From Pegethrix bostrychoides GSE-TBD4-15B (GTDB lineage: Bacteria > Cyanobacteriota > Cyanobacteriia > Elainellales > Elainellaceae): a stretch of DNA of 40,385 nt. The notes below the pieces were generated by a model. It had not been told where the DNA came from, made no database searches, and saw nothing but the letters and a program-made list of their open reading frames with translations. The translations under genes and the position numbers were made by a program. The number at the start of each line of letters is the position of its first letter. Within the stretch, counting starts at the first letter, position 1. Of the stretch, positions 15,565-25,996 are shown in pieces. The stretch lies in contig JAHHHV010000027.1 of assembly GCA_019359155.1 (NCBI GenBank), forward strand, positions 1-40,385, given 5' to 3'.

Positions 15565-17637
15565 ATGGCGGCATTTGACATTCAGGCACCGTTTGAGCCA
15601 ATGGGAGATCAACCCAAGGCGATCAAACAGCTGACTCAGTTTTTGCAGGCGGGGCACAAGCATCAGACTCTGCTGGGCGCGACGGGCACAGGCAAAACGC
15701 ATTCGGTGGCGCGGGTGATCCAAAACGTTGGTAAACCAACGCTGGTGCTGGCGCATAACAAAACGTTGGCCGCTCAGCTTTGCAACGAGCTGCGCGAATT
15801 TTTCCCCGATAACGCTGTCGAGTACTTTATTAGCTATTACGACTACTATCAGCCCGAAGCTTACATCCCCGTCACCGATACCTATATTGCCAAGACCGCC
15901 TCGATCAACGAAGAGATCGACATGCTGCGCCATTCGGCCACCCGCTCGCTGTTTGAGCGCCAAGACGTGATCGTGGTGGCCTCGATTAGCTGCATTTACG
16001 GACTAGGGATTCCCTCTGAATATCTGAAGGCGGCGATCCCGTTTAAGGTGGGGGCAGAAACCGACCAGCGGCAGGTGCTGCGCGACTTGGCCTCGGTGCA
16101 GTATGAGCGCAATGACCTCGACGTGGGGCGCGGCAAGTTTCGGGTCAAGGGCGACGTGTTGGAAATTGGCCCCGCCTATGAAGATCGGCTGATTCGCATC
16201 GAGTTTTTTGGCGACGAAATCGAGGCAATTCGCTACATCGACCCGATCACGGGTGAAACGCTACAGAGCCTAGAGGCATTAAATCTCTATCCGGCTCGCC
16301 ACTTTGTTACCCCAGAAGATCGCTTAGAGGAAGCCTGCAACGAGATTGAGCAAGAGCTGAAGATCCGGCTGGTCGAGCTAGAAAGCGACAACAAGCTCCT
16401 AGAAGCACAGCGGCTTGAGCAACGCACCCGTTACGACCTAGAAATGCTGCGCGAGGTGGGTTACTGCAACGGCGTGGAAAACTACGCGCGTCACCTGGCC
16501 GGTCGCATTGCGGGTACACCACCCGAATGTCTGCTTGACTATTTTCCAGAAGACTGGCTGCTGGTCATTGACGAGTCGCATGTCAGCATTCCGCAGATTC
16601 GCGGCATGTACAACGGCGACCGGGCGCGCAAGATGACGCTGATTGACCACGGGTTTCGCCTGCCCAGCGCGGCTGACAACCGCCCGCTGAAGTCGGAAGA
16701 ATTCTGGCAGAAGGTGAACCAGTGCATTTATGTCTCGGCCACGCCGGGAGCCTGGGAGCTAGAGCAGTCGGGCGGTAAGTTTCAAATCGAAGGCGAGGGC
16801 AAGGCGGAGCGCAGGCTGTATATTCCGGGCACGGGGCATGTGACAGAGCAGGTGATCCGGCCAACCGGGGTGGTTGATCCGCAGATTGCAGTGCGGCCTA
16901 CCGAAGGGCAAATTGATGATCTGCTGCATGAGATTCAGGAGCGGGCGCTGATCAACGAACGAACGCTGGTGACGACCCTGACCAAGCGCATGGCCGAAGA
17001 CCTGACCGAATATTTTCAGGAGCGAGCGGTGCGGGTGCGCTATCTGCATTCGGAAATTAGCTCGATTGAGCGGATCGAAATCCTGCAAAATCTGCGGGAG
17101 GGCGATTTTGACGTGCTGATTGGCGTGAACCTGTTGCGGGAGGGCTTAGACCTGCCGGAAGTCTCGCTGGTGGCAATTCTCGATGCTGACAAAGAGGGCT
17201 TTTTGCGGGCAGAGCGCTCGCTGATTCAAACGATTGGGCGGGCGGCGCGGCATGTGCGCGGGCAGGCGATTTTGTATGCCGACAACATGACCGACAGCAT
17301 GGAGCGGGCAATTTCAGAAACCGATCGCCGCCGCAAGATCCAGCTCGACTACAACGAAAAGCACAACATTACGCCTAAGCCGATTATCAAGCGCTCTAGC
17401 AACTCGATTTTGCAGTTTTTGGAAATCTCGCGCCGCATCACTAGCCAAGAGCTAGATCAGGCGTTTGAACAGGCGGATGACCTGCCGCTCGACAGCATTC
17501 CAGAGCTGATTGTGCGGCTCGAAGCCGAGATGAAAGAGGCTTCCAAAAAGCTGGAATTTGAGGAAGCCGCCAAGCTGCGCGACCGGATCAAGCATCTGCG
17601 CGACCGGATGCTGGGCAAACGCGCGTCAGAGGCGTGA
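15565..17637 (+). CDS. uvrB: Excinuclease ABC subunit B
   Basis: DNA damage recognition helicase-like subunit of nucleotide excision repair. It is loaded on lesions by UvrA and recruits UvrC. The 690 residues include Walker A GATGTGKT (38-45), the [12 protein letters not shown] hairpin region that inserts between strands, LVIDESH (DEAH-like box), the C-terminal helicase motifs ([26 protein letters not shown]) and the UVR motif near 650-680 ([17 protein letters not shown]) that binds UvrC. Full length with all core motifs. Start ATG 15565 gives [17 protein letters not shown], the standard N-terminus. Convergent with the GGDEF-EAL gene 17 bases downstream. Confidence 0.98.
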   Translation: MAAFDIQAPFEPMGDQPKAIKQLTQFLQAGHKHQTLLGATGTGKTHSVARVIQNVGKPTLVLAHNKTLAAQLCNELREFFPDNAVEYFISYYDYYQPEAYIPVTDTYIAKTASINEEIDMLRHSATRSLFERQDVIVVASISCIYGLGIPSEYLKAAIPFKVGAETDQRQVLRDLASVQYERNDLDVGRGKFRVKGDVLEIGPAYEDRLIRIEFFGDEIEAIRYIDPITGETLQSLEALNLYPARHFVTPEDRLEEACNEIEQELKIRLVELESDNKLLEAQRLEQRTRYDLEMLREVGYCNGVENYARHLAGRIAGTPPECLLDYFPEDWLLVIDESHVSIPQIRGMYNGDRARKMTLIDHGFRLPSAADNRPLKSEEFWQKVNQCIYVSATPGAWELEQSGGKFQIEGEGKAERRLYIPGTGHVTEQVIRPTGVVDPQIAVRPTEGQIDDLLHEIQERALINERTLVTTLTKRMAEDLTEYFQERAVRVRYLHSEISSIERIEILQNLREGDFDVLIGVNLLREGLDLPEVSLVAILDADKEGFLRAERSLIQTIGRAARHVRGQAILYADNMTDSMERAISETDRRRKIQLDYNEKHNITPKPIIKRSSNSILQFLEISRRITSQELDQAFEQADDLPLDSIPELIVRLEAEMKEASKKLEFEEAAKLRDRIKHLRDRMLGKRASEA

Positions 17638-17654
17638 GGTTCTAGATAGAGGCT

Positions 17655-20474
17655 CTAGGCAATCGCCCAGTCCATCTCCCGCTGCATCAGGGTTTCCACA
17701 TCAGCGCAGTCCAGCGGCTTGGCAAACAGAAAGCCTTGGCCATATTCAGCACCCAGCGTCCGCAGCAGTTGCAGCTGTTCGGTCAGCTCGATGCCTTCGG
17801 CAATTACGTTCATCCCTAGGTTATGCGCCAGCGAGACAATCGCCCGCACAATCTCGGCGCTCTCGCTGTCGCTGCTCATCTGGCTAATGAACGACTGGTC
17901 GATTTTGACTGTATCAATCGGCAATCGATGCAGGTAGCTCAGCGACGAATAGCCCGTGCCAAAGTCGTCAATCAACAGCTGTATGCCCATCTGCTTCAGC
18001 TGCTCCAGCATCGCCTTTGCCGCCTCTGAGTTTTCCATAATCACGCTTTCGGTGATTTCCAGCTTTAGGTTGACGCGGCTGCCCTCTAGCTCTGGATGGC
18101 TGAGCAGCGCTTGCACTTGCTCAATCAGCGCTGGCTGCGAAAACTGCTTGGTGGAGAGGTTGACGCTAATCGACAGCGCCAGATCAGGTGAGAGGCTTTG
18201 CCAATGGCGCAGTTGCCGACAGGCTTCAGCCAAAATCCACTGCCCCAAGGGCACAATCAGCCCCGTATCTTCGGCCAGCGGAATAAACTCAGTCGGCGGA
18301 ATCAGGCCGCGCTCCGGATGCTGCCAGCGCACCAGCGCCTCGAAGCCGCTAATCTTGCCCGTTTGCAGCGCCACAATCGGCTGATACTGAATCCGAAACT
18401 CCTGCGGCTGAAGCGGCGAACCGCTCAGTGCCACCGCCCGTCGCAGGTCGGTTTCTAGCTGCAATAAAGCGACCGCCCGCTGATGCATGGCTGCATCAAA
18501 CAGGGCATGACGCGAGCGTCCCAGCGTCTTGGCGCGATACATCGCCGTATCGGCGTTCCGCAGCAGATCTTCAGGGCGGTCATATGCCGTTTCGCTCATG
18601 GCAATTCCAATGCTAGCCGAGGTAAAAACTTCCTGGCCGCCGAGGTCAAAGGGTTCCTGCAAGGCCAGATGAATTCGATCGGCCAGATGGCAAGCTTCGG
18701 CCTCGGCATGGATGCCCTCCAGCAAAATCGTAAACTCATCGCCGCCCAGCCGCGCAATCGTGTCTACCGAGCGCAGGCAAGTTTCCAGCCGCCGCGCAAT
18801 TGCAATCAGCAGCTGGTCGCCGACCGTATGACCGAGGCTGTCGTTGAGCACCTTAAACCGATCGAGATCGATAAACAGCACAGCAAACAGATAGCTGCCC
18901 AGCCGCCTGCTGCGGCCAATTGCCTGCTGGAGCCTGTCCATAAACAGCGCCCGGTTAGCCAGCCCAGTGAGACTATCGTGCAGCGCGTGATGCACCAGCT
19001 GCTGCTCGGCCTGCTTGCGCTCGGTGATGTCGGTCTGGGAGCCAGCCATCCGATAGGCGCGACCATCCTGATCGCGCACGGCAAAGCCACGACTCAGCAT
19101 CCAGCGATAGGTGCCGTTGCGGTGGCGCATCCGATGCTCAATTTCAAAGTGCCTGGTCTGGCCTTCCAGATGCGCCGCAATCTGCACCTCAATCCACTTG
19201 GCCTCATCGGGGTGCATCCGCCGCAGCCATTCGTCGGGATGACTGCTGATCTCTGGCTCGCCGTAGCCCAGCATGGCTTTCCAGCGGGGCGAAAAATAGA
19301 TCTGATCGCAGCGCAGATCCCAGTCCCAGAGACCATCATTCGCGCCCTGGGCCGCCAGCGCATAGCGCTCCTGACTCTCCCGCAGCGCCTCCTCAAACGC
19401 CTTGCGGTCGGTGATATCTAGCCCGACGAATACGGCAGCCTGATTCTGCGAATACTTTTGAGCCGCCAGCAGATAGCTGCGCTGATCGCCCTCCACCTGA
19501 GCCGCAATCTCCACGGTGCTGGCCGTGACGGGGCTGGCCAAAAACTGTCGCACAAAAGCCGCAAAGCTGGGACTCGACTCCATAAAACCCAGCTCTTTGC
19601 CCACAAAGTCTTCGGGGCAAAGCTGAAACGTCTCGGCCAGGTAGCGGTTGATCCCCAGATATTTATAGTCAGCGCTAAACCAGGAGACGCAGCCCGGTAC
19701 AGCATCCAGCACCGCCTGAAGCTGATCTTTGGCCTGCTGCAACTCCTCGCGAGCTCGCTTGCGGTCGCTGATGTCCCGTCCAAACATGGCGACCCCCGTG
19801 ATCCGCTGGCGGCTGCGGATCGGGTTAAACAACACTTCGGTATGAGTGGGCAGGCTGGGCACGTTGAGATGCAGCTCGATGGCCAGCTCTTCGCCCGCTA
19901 GCGCCCGGTCATAGCAGGTTTTCCAAAGAGCCTGCTGCGCCACGGGTAAACAGGCCACCAGATCCAGCCCCGGACGTAGGGTGATGCCGTAGGCTTTGGC
20001 AAACTGGCGCTGGCAGGCGGTGTTGCAGGTGATCAGGCGGTAGCGGCGATCAACTGACCAGACGGCATCCGGCGTATGTTCAATCAGAGCGGTCAAGTTT
20101 GCGGCCTGGGTCTGGACGGGCGGCGGATTATTTAAGGCGGCACGCACCAGCGTCGTCAGTTCTGGCGCCGCAATCCGCTGGCTGGGCAGCACCAAAACTG
20201 GCAGGTTGAGCTGCCGCTGCTCTAACAGCTCTGCCAGATCGCTCACCTGCTCAGGCGAACGCGAGTCAAAGGTAATCAGCAGATCCCAGGTTTGATCAGC
20301 CAGCGCTAGGGCAACGGCTTCCAGCGAATCGACCCACTGCCAGCCAAATGCACAGCCTGCTTCAGACAGAGCGCTACTGAGCTGAGTGGCTTCCCACTCT
20401 GAGTTAACCAACACCAAACTCTGCCTCAGCAAACTGGGAACGGCGCTGGCATCTGGAACTCTGATTGCTACCAT
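17655..20474 (-). CDS. PAS-PAS-PAS-GGDEF-EAL cyclic-di-GMP enzyme
   Basis: A 939-residue sensor enzyme. Residues about 18-115 resemble a response-regulator receiver ([15 protein letters not shown]), perhaps degenerate. Three PAS regions follow at about 122-240, 245-360 and 365-490, each ending in an xDITDRK/ERK-type linker. The GGDEF domain (about 495-660) has an intact GGDEF at 577-581 and an allosteric I-site RSVD at 568-571. The EAL domain (about 680-935) has EALVRW (712-717), [19 protein letters not shown] (836-848), KIDQSF and AEGIE. Both synthase and phosphodiesterase sites therefore look intact; which dominates is unknown. No membrane segment, so cytosolic. The input signal is unknown. 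Start ATG at 20474. Confidence 0.93.
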   Translation of the reverse strand: MVAIRVPDASAVPSLLRQSLVLVNSEWEATQLSSALSEAGCAFGWQWVDSLEAVALALADQTWDLLITFDSRSPEQVSDLAELLEQRQLNLPVLVLPSQRIAAPELTTLVRAALNNPPPVQTQAANLTALIEHTPDAVWSVDRRYRLITCNTACQRQFAKAYGITLRPGLDLVACLPVAQQALWKTCYDRALAGEELAIELHLNVPSLPTHTEVLFNPIRSRQRITGVAMFGRDISDRKRAREELQQAKDQLQAVLDAVPGCVSWFSADYKYLGINRYLAETFQLCPEDFVGKELGFMESSPSFAAFVRQFLASPVTASTVEIAAQVEGDQRSYLLAAQKYSQNQAAVFVGLDITDRKAFEEALRESQERYALAAQGANDGLWDWDLRCDQIYFSPRWKAMLGYGEPEISSHPDEWLRRMHPDEAKWIEVQIAAHLEGQTRHFEIEHRMRHRNGTYRWMLSRGFAVRDQDGRAYRMAGSQTDITERKQAEQQLVHHALHDSLTGLANRALFMDRLQQAIGRSRRLGSYLFAVLFIDLDRFKVLNDSLGHTVGDQLLIAIARRLETCLRSVDTIARLGGDEFTILLEGIHAEAEACHLADRIHLALQEPFDLGGQEVFTSASIGIAMSETAYDRPEDLLRNADTAMYRAKTLGRSRHALFDAAMHQRAVALLQLETDLRRAVALSGSPLQPQEFRIQYQPIVALQTGKISGFEALVRWQHPERGLIPPTEFIPLAEDTGLIVPLGQWILAEACRQLRHWQSLSPDLALSISVNLSTKQFSQPALIEQVQALLSHPELEGSRVNLKLEITESVIMENSEAAKAMLEQLKQMGIQLLIDDFGTGYSSLSYLHRLPIDTVKIDQSFISQMSSDSESAEIVRAIVSLAHNLGMNVIAEGIELTEQLQLLRTLGAEYGQGFLFAKPLDCADVETLMQREMDWAIA

Positions 20475-20934
20475 GATTTAACCCGTAGATGAACTAGGAT
20501 GAACTGAGATTGAAGTCCCTGAGATGCAATCGGGATGAGGTAAAGAAGAAAGAGAGAGAACAGCCTGCCTCAAATATTGAGAAACGTAATGAAGCCTATC
20601 TAGATGTTCTGACGGAACAGGGGACTTAACAAAAGGGCAGGATTACGGAATCTGTTCTGTAGTAGTCGAAAGCTGCAAGAGCGAATCCCGTAGATCTACG
20701 GTGGCGAAAAGATCTTTCGGTAAAGCCTTGAATGATTGACCGGACGGCTCTGAGCAAATTATTCAAATTTTGAGCTGAAAATCCGGAGATTTCTGCTCTC
20801 TGGTTATGGCTGGGCACTCGCTGGGCAGGCCAGTTTGGAAATCGTTAAATCCTTGTTACAATCAGCATGTTTGGCCTCAAGCTTTTTGGTTTGCGGCTTC
20901 TGGCCAGATCCCGCTCACCTTCACAGGTCAATCT
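20475..20934. other. Divergent spacer between the GGDEF-EAL gene and the ABC-F gene
   Basis: About 460 bases with no convincing gene. It includes a 10-bp tandem duplication at 20488-20507. The ABC-F frame is open upstream to 20806, but that part reads like non-coding sequence and is excluded. Promoters for both genes should lie here. Confidence 0.55.
20488..20507. repeat. 10-bp tandem duplication
   Basis: GATGAACTAG at 20488-20497 and GATGAACTGA at 20498-20507, just upstream of the GGDEF-EAL gene start. Confidence 0.7.
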
Positions 20935-22659
20935 ATGCTACGCCTTGAACATATTGGCAAAATCTATCCGACTGGTGAAGTCCTCAAGGACGTGAGCTGG
21001 GAGGTGAAAGCGGGCGATCGGATTGGCTTGGTCGGCGTGAACGGCGCGGGCAAATCCACGCAGCTGAAGATTATTGCGGGCGAGGTGGAGCCAACCTCTG
21101 GCGAAGTCATCCGCCCCAACAGCCTGCATATTGCCTATTTGACCCAGGAATTTGAGGTCGAGCCAGATCGAATTGTGAGAGACGAGTTTTGGTGCGCCTT
21201 TGCAGAAGCGAATCAGGTGCATCAAGGGCTGAGTCGGGTGCAGCACGAGATGCAGTCCGCCACGCCTGAGCAGCTGGATCGACTGATTGACGAACTAGAT
21301 CGGCTCCAGCGACGGTTTGAAGGGCTAGATGGCTACGGCCTAGAAGCGCGGATTGAGAAGATTTTGCCAGAGCTGGGCTTTACGCCAGAGGACGGGGATC
21401 GGCTGGTAGATGCTTTTAGCGGCGGCTGGCAGATGCGGATGAGCTTGGGCAAGATTTTGTTGCAGTCCCCCGACCTGCTGCTGCTGGATGAGCCGACCAA
21501 CCACTTGGATCTGATGACCATTGAGTGGCTAGAGAACTATCTGAAAGGTCTCTCCACGCCAATGGTGATCGTCTCGCACGACCGCGAGTTTTTGGACAGG
21601 CTCTGTACGCAGATCGTGGAAACCGAGCGCGGCGTTTCGACCACCTATTTGGGCAACTACAGCGCCTACCTGGAGCAAAAAGCCGAAAGCCAGATGGCTC
21701 AGCTCAGCGCCTTCGAGCGGCAGCAGAAAGAGCTGGAAAAGCAGCAGATGTTTGTGGACAGATTCCGGGCGAGCGCTACCCGCAGCACGCAGGCCAAAAG
21801 CCGCGAAAAGCAGCTTGAAAAAGTGGAGCTCCTCGATGCACCCGTGGCAGGCATGCGGTCGCTGCGCTTCAAGTTTCCGCCTGCTCCTCGCAGTGGACGC
21901 GAAGTCGTGATCATTAAAGATCTGACGCATGTTTACAACGAGAACATTCTGTTTCTGGGCACTAACCTGCTGATTGAGCGCGGCGACCGCATCGCCATTG
22001 TCGGGCCCAACGGAGCCGGAAAATCGACCCTGCTGAAGCTAATTGTCGGCATGGAAAAACCCTCCGAAGGTTCGATTAGTCTGGGCGATCACAACGTACT
22101 GCCGGGATATTTTGAGCAGAATCAGGCTGAGGCGCTGGACTTGGAAAAAACCGTAATGGCGACGATTCACGACGAAGTGCCCGACTGGAAAAACGAAGAG
22201 GTGCGAACGCTCTTGGGGCGGTTTCTGTTCAGCGAAGCCACTGTCTTCAAAAAGGTTGCCACCCTGAGCGGCGGCGAAAAAGCAAGGCTAGCGCTGGCTA
22301 AAATGCTCCTAGCTCCGGCCAACCTGCTGATCCTAGACGAGCCGACCAACCACCTAGATATTCCGGCCAAAGAAATGCTGGAGCAGGCACTGCAAGACTA
22401 CGACGGCACGGCAATCATCGTGTCGCACGACCGCTACTTTATTTCACAGGTGGCAAACAAAGTCGTCGAGATCCGCGAGGGCGAGCTGCGGCTCTATCGA
22501 GGCGACTATCATTACTATTTAGACAAGATTGCAGAAGAAAAAGACCGCGCCAAGCTAGAGGCAATTGAGGCCGAAAAAGCTCTGAAGGTGGTGGAAAAAC
22601 GCGAGAAGCAGCGCGAGAAGCAGAAACAAAAGCAGGAGACGCGCAAAGCAAAAGTTTAA
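20935..22659 (+). CDS. ABC-F family ATPase (ribosome-associated translation factor type)
   Basis: A 574-residue protein with two ABC ATPase domains and no membrane part. Domain one has Walker A GVNGAGKST (34-42), signature FSGGWQMRMSLGKILL and LLLLDEPTNHLDL. A linker of about 80 residues rich in Gln/Lys/Glu helices (FERQQKELEKQQMFVDRFRA) joins domain two, which has GPNGAGKST, signature LSGGEKARLALAKMLL and LLILDEPTNHLD. The C-terminus (about 525-574) is a highly charged coiled coil. This is the ABC-F plan, whose members bind the ribosomal E site. ATG 20935 gives MLRLEHIGKIYPTGEVLKD, a standard N-terminus; the open frame back to 20806 looks non-coding. The exact subfamily (Uup/YheS-like or other) is unresolved. 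Confidence 0.92.
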   Translation: MLRLEHIGKIYPTGEVLKDVSWEVKAGDRIGLVGVNGAGKSTQLKIIAGEVEPTSGEVIRPNSLHIAYLTQEFEVEPDRIVRDEFWCAFAEANQVHQGLSRVQHEMQSATPEQLDRLIDELDRLQRRFEGLDGYGLEARIEKILPELGFTPEDGDRLVDAFSGGWQMRMSLGKILLQSPDLLLLDEPTNHLDLMTIEWLENYLKGLSTPMVIVSHDREFLDRLCTQIVETERGVSTTYLGNYSAYLEQKAESQMAQLSAFERQQKELEKQQMFVDRFRASATRSTQAKSREKQLEKVELLDAPVAGMRSLRFKFPPAPRSGREVVIIKDLTHVYNENILFLGTNLLIERGDRIAIVGPNGAGKSTLLKLIVGMEKPSEGSISLGDHNVLPGYFEQNQAEALDLEKTVMATIHDEVPDWKNEEVRTLLGRFLFSEATVFKKVATLSGGEKARLALAKMLLAPANLLILDEPTNHLDIPAKEMLEQALQDYDGTAIIVSHDRYFISQVANKVVEIREGELRLYRGDYHYYLDKIAEEKDRAKLEAIEAEKALKVVEKREKQREKQKQKQETRKAKV

Positions 22660-22784
22660 GCTGAGCTGAAGGATGGAAAAGATTTAGGGCTATAGATACA
22701 AAACTGCCGTTGCAAGACAGGCAGACCGAAAGCCGGAATGATATTATTGCTGAGAAATTGCTGAATCGAAGGGCGACTTAAGAT

Positions 22785-24383
22785 ATGGCACAGGCACCAG
22801 TTTCTCCGGTTGTACTGATCATTTTGGACGGCTGGGGATATCGCGAGGAGACCGATGGGAATGCGATTGCGGTTGCCAGCACCCCGGTGATGGATAGCCT
22901 CTGGGCAGCATACCCCAGCACGTTGATTCGAGCTTCGGCGAAGAGTGTCGGCTTGCCCGAAGGCCAGATGGGTAATTCAGAAGTCGGCCATCTGAATCTG
23001 GGCGCAGGCCGAGTCGTGCCGCAAGAGCTAGTCCGAATCAGCGATGCGGTCGAGGATGGGACGCTGCTCAGCAATGCGGCGCTGCTCAAGGTTTGTGAGG
23101 CCGTGCGTCAGCAGCAAGGCAAGCTGCACCTGATTGGCCTCTGCTCGGAAGGCGGTGTACATTCGCACCTCAGCCACCTGTCTGGGCTGCTGGAGCTAGC
23201 CAAAGAGCAGGGCATCAGCGAGGTTTGCATTCACGCCATCACGGACGGACGTGACACCAAGCCGACCGACGGCATGGCCGCAATTCAGCAAATTGAGCGT
23301 GAAATCGAGAAGTTTGGCCTGGGTAAGATTGTCACACTCAGCGGGCGCTACTATGCGATGGATCGCGATCATCGCTGGGAGCGCGTCCAGAAAGCTTACG
23401 ACGTGATCACGCAAGACGGCGAGGGCAATGGGTGCTCGGTTACCGAACTCTTGCAGGCTGCTTATGACGCAGGGATCACTGACGAATTTGTCGAGCCAGT
23501 CCGCGTTGCTCCCGGCACAATTGTCCCGGGCGATGGCGTGATTTTCTTCAACTTCCGCCCCGATCGCGCCCGTCAGCTCACCCAGGCATTGGTCGATCCG
23601 ACCTTTGACGGCTTTAGCCGCAGTCAGATTACGCCGCTGGCCTTTGTCACCTTCACCCAGTACGACAGCAGCTTCCCAGTGCTGGTTGCCTTCGAGCCGC
23701 AAAACCTGAACAACATTTTGGGGCAGGTGATTGCCCAGCATGGCCTGCGCCAGTTCCGCACCGCCGAAACCGAGAAATATGCCCACGTCACCTACTTCTT
23801 TAATGGCGGCATTGAAGAACCTATGGAAGGCGAAGATCGGCATCTCGTGCCCAGCCCGTCAGTGGCAACCTATGACCGCGCCCCGGCCATGTCAGCCGCG
23901 CAGGTGACAGAAGGCGCAATTGCTGCCGTCGAAAAAGGCATCTACGCGCTGATGGTGCTCAACTATGCCAACCCAGATATGGTGGGGCATACGGGCAATA
24001 TGGAAGCCGCTGTGCAGGCCGTCGAAACCGTAGATGCCTGCTTAGGTCGACTGCTGGAGAGCATTGGCAAGGCGGGCGGCACGGCGCTGATCCTGGCCGA
24101 TCACGGCAACGCTGAGATGATGTGGGACGAGCAGGGCAACCCTTGGACAGCCCACACTACCAACCCCGTGCCGTTTATTGTGGTCGAGGGCGAGAAGCGC
24201 CAAATTCCGGGTTCAGGAGCGGAAGTGGCGCTGCGCGACAATGGCGTTTTGGCCGACGTAGCGCCCACGATTCTCCAGATTCTCGGCCTGCCTCAGCCAG
24301 CGGAAATGACCGGACAGACGATGATTCAATTCAGCGAGCTAGATGTTCGTCCGAATCGCACCCCGGTTCGCGTCTCGCTGTAG
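22785..24383 (+). CDS. gpmI: 2,3-bisphosphoglycerate-independent phosphoglycerate mutase
   Basis: Interconverts 3- and 2-phosphoglycerate in glycolysis and carbon metabolism. The 532 residues cover the whole family. The phosphatase-like metal site starts with LIILDGWGYREE, the nucleophile Ser is in GQMGNSEVGHLNLGAGR, and the transferase half has GVHSH, ITDGRDTKP, SGRYYAMDRD and FNFRPDRAR. The C-terminal metal ligands are in NYANPDMVGHTG, LADHGNAE and TAHTTNPVP. Alkaline-phosphatase superfamily, manganese-dependent, cytosolic. Start ATG 22785 gives MAQAPVSPVVLI. secG follows after about 120 bases. Confidence 0.98.
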   Translation: MAQAPVSPVVLIILDGWGYREETDGNAIAVASTPVMDSLWAAYPSTLIRASAKSVGLPEGQMGNSEVGHLNLGAGRVVPQELVRISDAVEDGTLLSNAALLKVCEAVRQQQGKLHLIGLCSEGGVHSHLSHLSGLLELAKEQGISEVCIHAITDGRDTKPTDGMAAIQQIEREIEKFGLGKIVTLSGRYYAMDRDHRWERVQKAYDVITQDGEGNGCSVTELLQAAYDAGITDEFVEPVRVAPGTIVPGDGVIFFNFRPDRARQLTQALVDPTFDGFSRSQITPLAFVTFTQYDSSFPVLVAFEPQNLNNILGQVIAQHGLRQFRTAETEKYAHVTYFFNGGIEEPMEGEDRHLVPSPSVATYDRAPAMSAAQVTEGAIAAVEKGIYALMVLNYANPDMVGHTGNMEAAVQAVETVDACLGRLLESIGKAGGTALILADHGNAEMMWDEQGNPWTAHTTNPVPFIVVEGEKRQIPGSGAEVALRDNGVLADVAPTILQILGLPQPAEMTGQTMIQFSELDVRPNRTPVRVSL

Positions 24384-24506
24384 CTGTTGAGCAGTTCAAT
24401 CAATCTGGCAGTTCAATAAGGTATAAAAGGAGAGGTGTTGTCGAATATCTCTCCTGTATCCGGTGGAGAATTAGGCAGCATTTAAGCGTGAATGGGACAA
24501 AAGACG
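24384..24506 (+). promoter_or_regulatory. gpmI-secG spacer with possible promoter and hairpin
   Basis: The spacer holds a TATAAA-like hexamer near 24422 and a possible stem AGGAGAG...CTCTCCT around 24428-24456 with a 14-base loop. No T-tract follows, so a terminator is not clear. It probably carries the secG promoter or leader. Tentative. Confidence 0.3.
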
Positions 24507-24752
24507 ATGACTTTGACTGGGATTGTGACAATTCTTTGGGCAGCTTCGGGTGTTGGGCTAGTGATTTTGGTGCTGCTGCATAGCCCCAAAGGCGACGGCT
24601 TGGGCGGCTTGGGCGGACAGGCACAGCTCTTTACCAGCACCAAAAGCGCTGAGCTGACCCTCAACCGGATCACCTGGACGCTGACAGCGCTGTTTATGGG
24701 ACTGACCGTCGTCCTGAGCGCTGGCTGGTTGAATGCGCCTCCTGCCAGCTAG
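24507..24752 (+). CDS. secG: Preprotein translocase subunit SecG
   Basis: Small membrane subunit that supports SecYE during protein export. The 81-residue protein has two transmembrane segments, about residues 2-22 (TLTGIVTILWAASGVGLVIL) and about 52-72 (TWTLTALFMGLTVVLSAGW). Between them is the conserved cytosolic loop LLHSPKGDGLGGLGGQAQLF, typical of cyanobacterial SecG. The frame also has an ATG at 24492 (MGQK), but cyanobacterial SecG normally starts MTL-like, so 24507 is preferred. The last 20 bases overlap the start of the downstream metalloprotease gene, which suggests translational coupling. Confidence 0.9.
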   Translation: MTLTGIVTILWAASGVGLVILVLLHSPKGDGLGGLGGQAQLFTSTKSAELTLNRITWTLTALFMGLTVVLSAGWLNAPPAS

Positions 24753-25533
24753 CTGGCTCGCGGTTTGGATGCAGGTTTGCCTGGGGTTGTTGCTAAGTCT
24801 CCAGCTAGCTGCGGTTAGCCAACCGCAGCTCCCAGAGCCGCAGATACATCCGCTGCCTGCAACGCTTGCTCAGTGGACAGCACCAGATGGCTCAGCCTTG
24901 GGCGACTATTTTGATGCCGTGCAGCCGACCGAGCTAGGCTATTTAGTCTGGTCGAAGCTGCCTGTGCAAGTCTATATCCAGGCTGCCGAAGCGGATGCTC
25001 AAAGTCAAGCTTGGTATGCTGCCGTGACGCAAGCGTTGCAGGACTGGACGGTCTATCTACCACTGGCTCTAGCCACCGATCCTGAGACAGCCGATATCCA
25101 GGTTTTGCAGACTGCTCCTCCGATCCAGCTCCCAGCTCCCAGCTCTGTCCCTGGCGCTGACCCGATTGCTCAACTGCCGCGCATCCGGTCAGCGGAGACC
25201 CGCTATGAGTTTTTCCAGCGACGGCAGGCAGACTCAGTTGAGCTATTTCAGCGGTTTACCATTCAGCTTAGCCCCAGCCAAACTGCCAACTATATGCTAG
25301 CCACCGCTCGGCACGAGCTGGGTCATGCGCTGGGCATTTGGGGGCACAGTCCGCAGCCGACCGACGCCCTCTATTTTTCGCAGGTCAGCCAGCCTGCCGC
25401 AATTTCAGCCCGCGATATTCGCACCCTGAAGCGGATCTATCAGCAGCCCACTCGCCTCGGCTGGAGGATGCCAACTCAGGCCGTTGTTAAGACTGTGCCC
25501 AAGAGCGCTACGATGAATATCGCAACTACTTAA
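24733..25533 (+). CDS. Exported matrixin-like zinc metalloprotease
   Basis: A 266-residue protein with an N-terminal signal sequence (residues about 1-27, WLAVWMQVCLGLLLSLQLAA). The zinc site is HELGHALGIWGH (His194, Glu195, His198, His205). This is close to the metzincin pattern HExxHxxGxxH but has one more residue before the third His. Upstream, WYAAVTQALQDWTVYLPL resembles the substrate-side helix and sheet region of matrixin-like folds. Downstream, ISARDIRTLKRIYQQPT is reminiscent of cyanobacterial relatives. It starts inside the last codons of secG (20-base overlap, +1 frame), so the two are probably co-transcribed and coupled. Location inferred periplasmic or extracellular. Substrate unknown. 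Confidence 0.8.
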   Translation: MRLLPASWLAVWMQVCLGLLLSLQLAAVSQPQLPEPQIHPLPATLAQWTAPDGSALGDYFDAVQPTELGYLVWSKLPVQVYIQAAEADAQSQAWYAAVTQALQDWTVYLPLALATDPETADIQVLQTAPPIQLPAPSSVPGADPIAQLPRIRSAETRYEFFQRRQADSVELFQRFTIQLSPSQTANYMLATARHELGHALGIWGHSPQPTDALYFSQVSQPAAISARDIRTLKRIYQQPTRLGWRMPTQAVVKTVPKSATMNIATT

Positions 25534-25554
25534 CTGCACTAGAGATTGCCGCTC

Positions 25555-25905
25555 ATGACGATGGCCTCGCCTCAGCTTCGCTTAAACCTATCAGAAGGCT
25601 CAGTCAGCTTTGGCTTTAGTCCTGAAGCCGCTCAAGCGCTCAAGCAGGCCATTCTGGGGCTGATGGACAGCATCAAGCAGGCTGCAACTCAGACGGGCGG
25701 CAAAGCAAGTCCCCAGCAGTCGATGGAATATCGACATACCGGGGACGTATTTTTAGAAATTTTTTGTAACCCGAATATCTGGCCGAGTCCGTTTGCAGCA
25801 AAAGTGCTGATTACTCTTAGAGACGATCGAATTCGGCTCAACACTGAAGCGGAGCTAACGCGAGTGGTTGAGGATATCAACCAGTTCCTAGACCAGTACG
25901 GCTGA
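25555..25905 (+). CDS. Uncharacterised small cyanobacterial protein
   Basis: A soluble protein of 116 residues. It has a beta-like start (QLRLNLSEGSVSFGF), a helix (PEAAQALKQAILGLMDSIKQAA) and a second half rich in strands (VFLEIFCNPNIW, KVLITLRDDRIRLNTEAELTRVVEDINQFLDQYG). No catalytic motif. The frame can be read from a TTG at 25546, but ATG 25555 lies about ten bases after AGAG and is preferred; ATG 25561 is another option. It follows the metalloprotease gene by 21 bases and may be in the same transcript. Confidence 0.6.
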   Translation: MTMASPQLRLNLSEGSVSFGFSPEAAQALKQAILGLMDSIKQAATQTGGKASPQQSMEYRHTGDVFLEIFCNPNIWPSPFAAKVLITLRDDRIRLNTEAELTRVVEDINQFLDQYG

Positions 25906-25996
25906 TCCAACCGTCAATATATTCTCCAGTATATTTAGCCGAAAGCCATGAGCCGAATCGCCCATAGCTCCATAGTAGATGCTAGGGCTACTAGAG

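Noticed and set aside
18483-19421. 312-codon plus-strand frame opposite the GGDEF-EAL gene
   Set aside because: It lies wholly inside a gene with complete PAS, GGDEF and EAL motifs on the other strand, has no recognisable domain or Shine-Dalgarno sequence, and is rich in Gln/Ala/His as expected for an antisense shadow.
20806-20934. Upstream extension of the ABC-F protein
   Set aside because: Residues before MLRLEHIGK do not resemble the family and read like spacer sequence.
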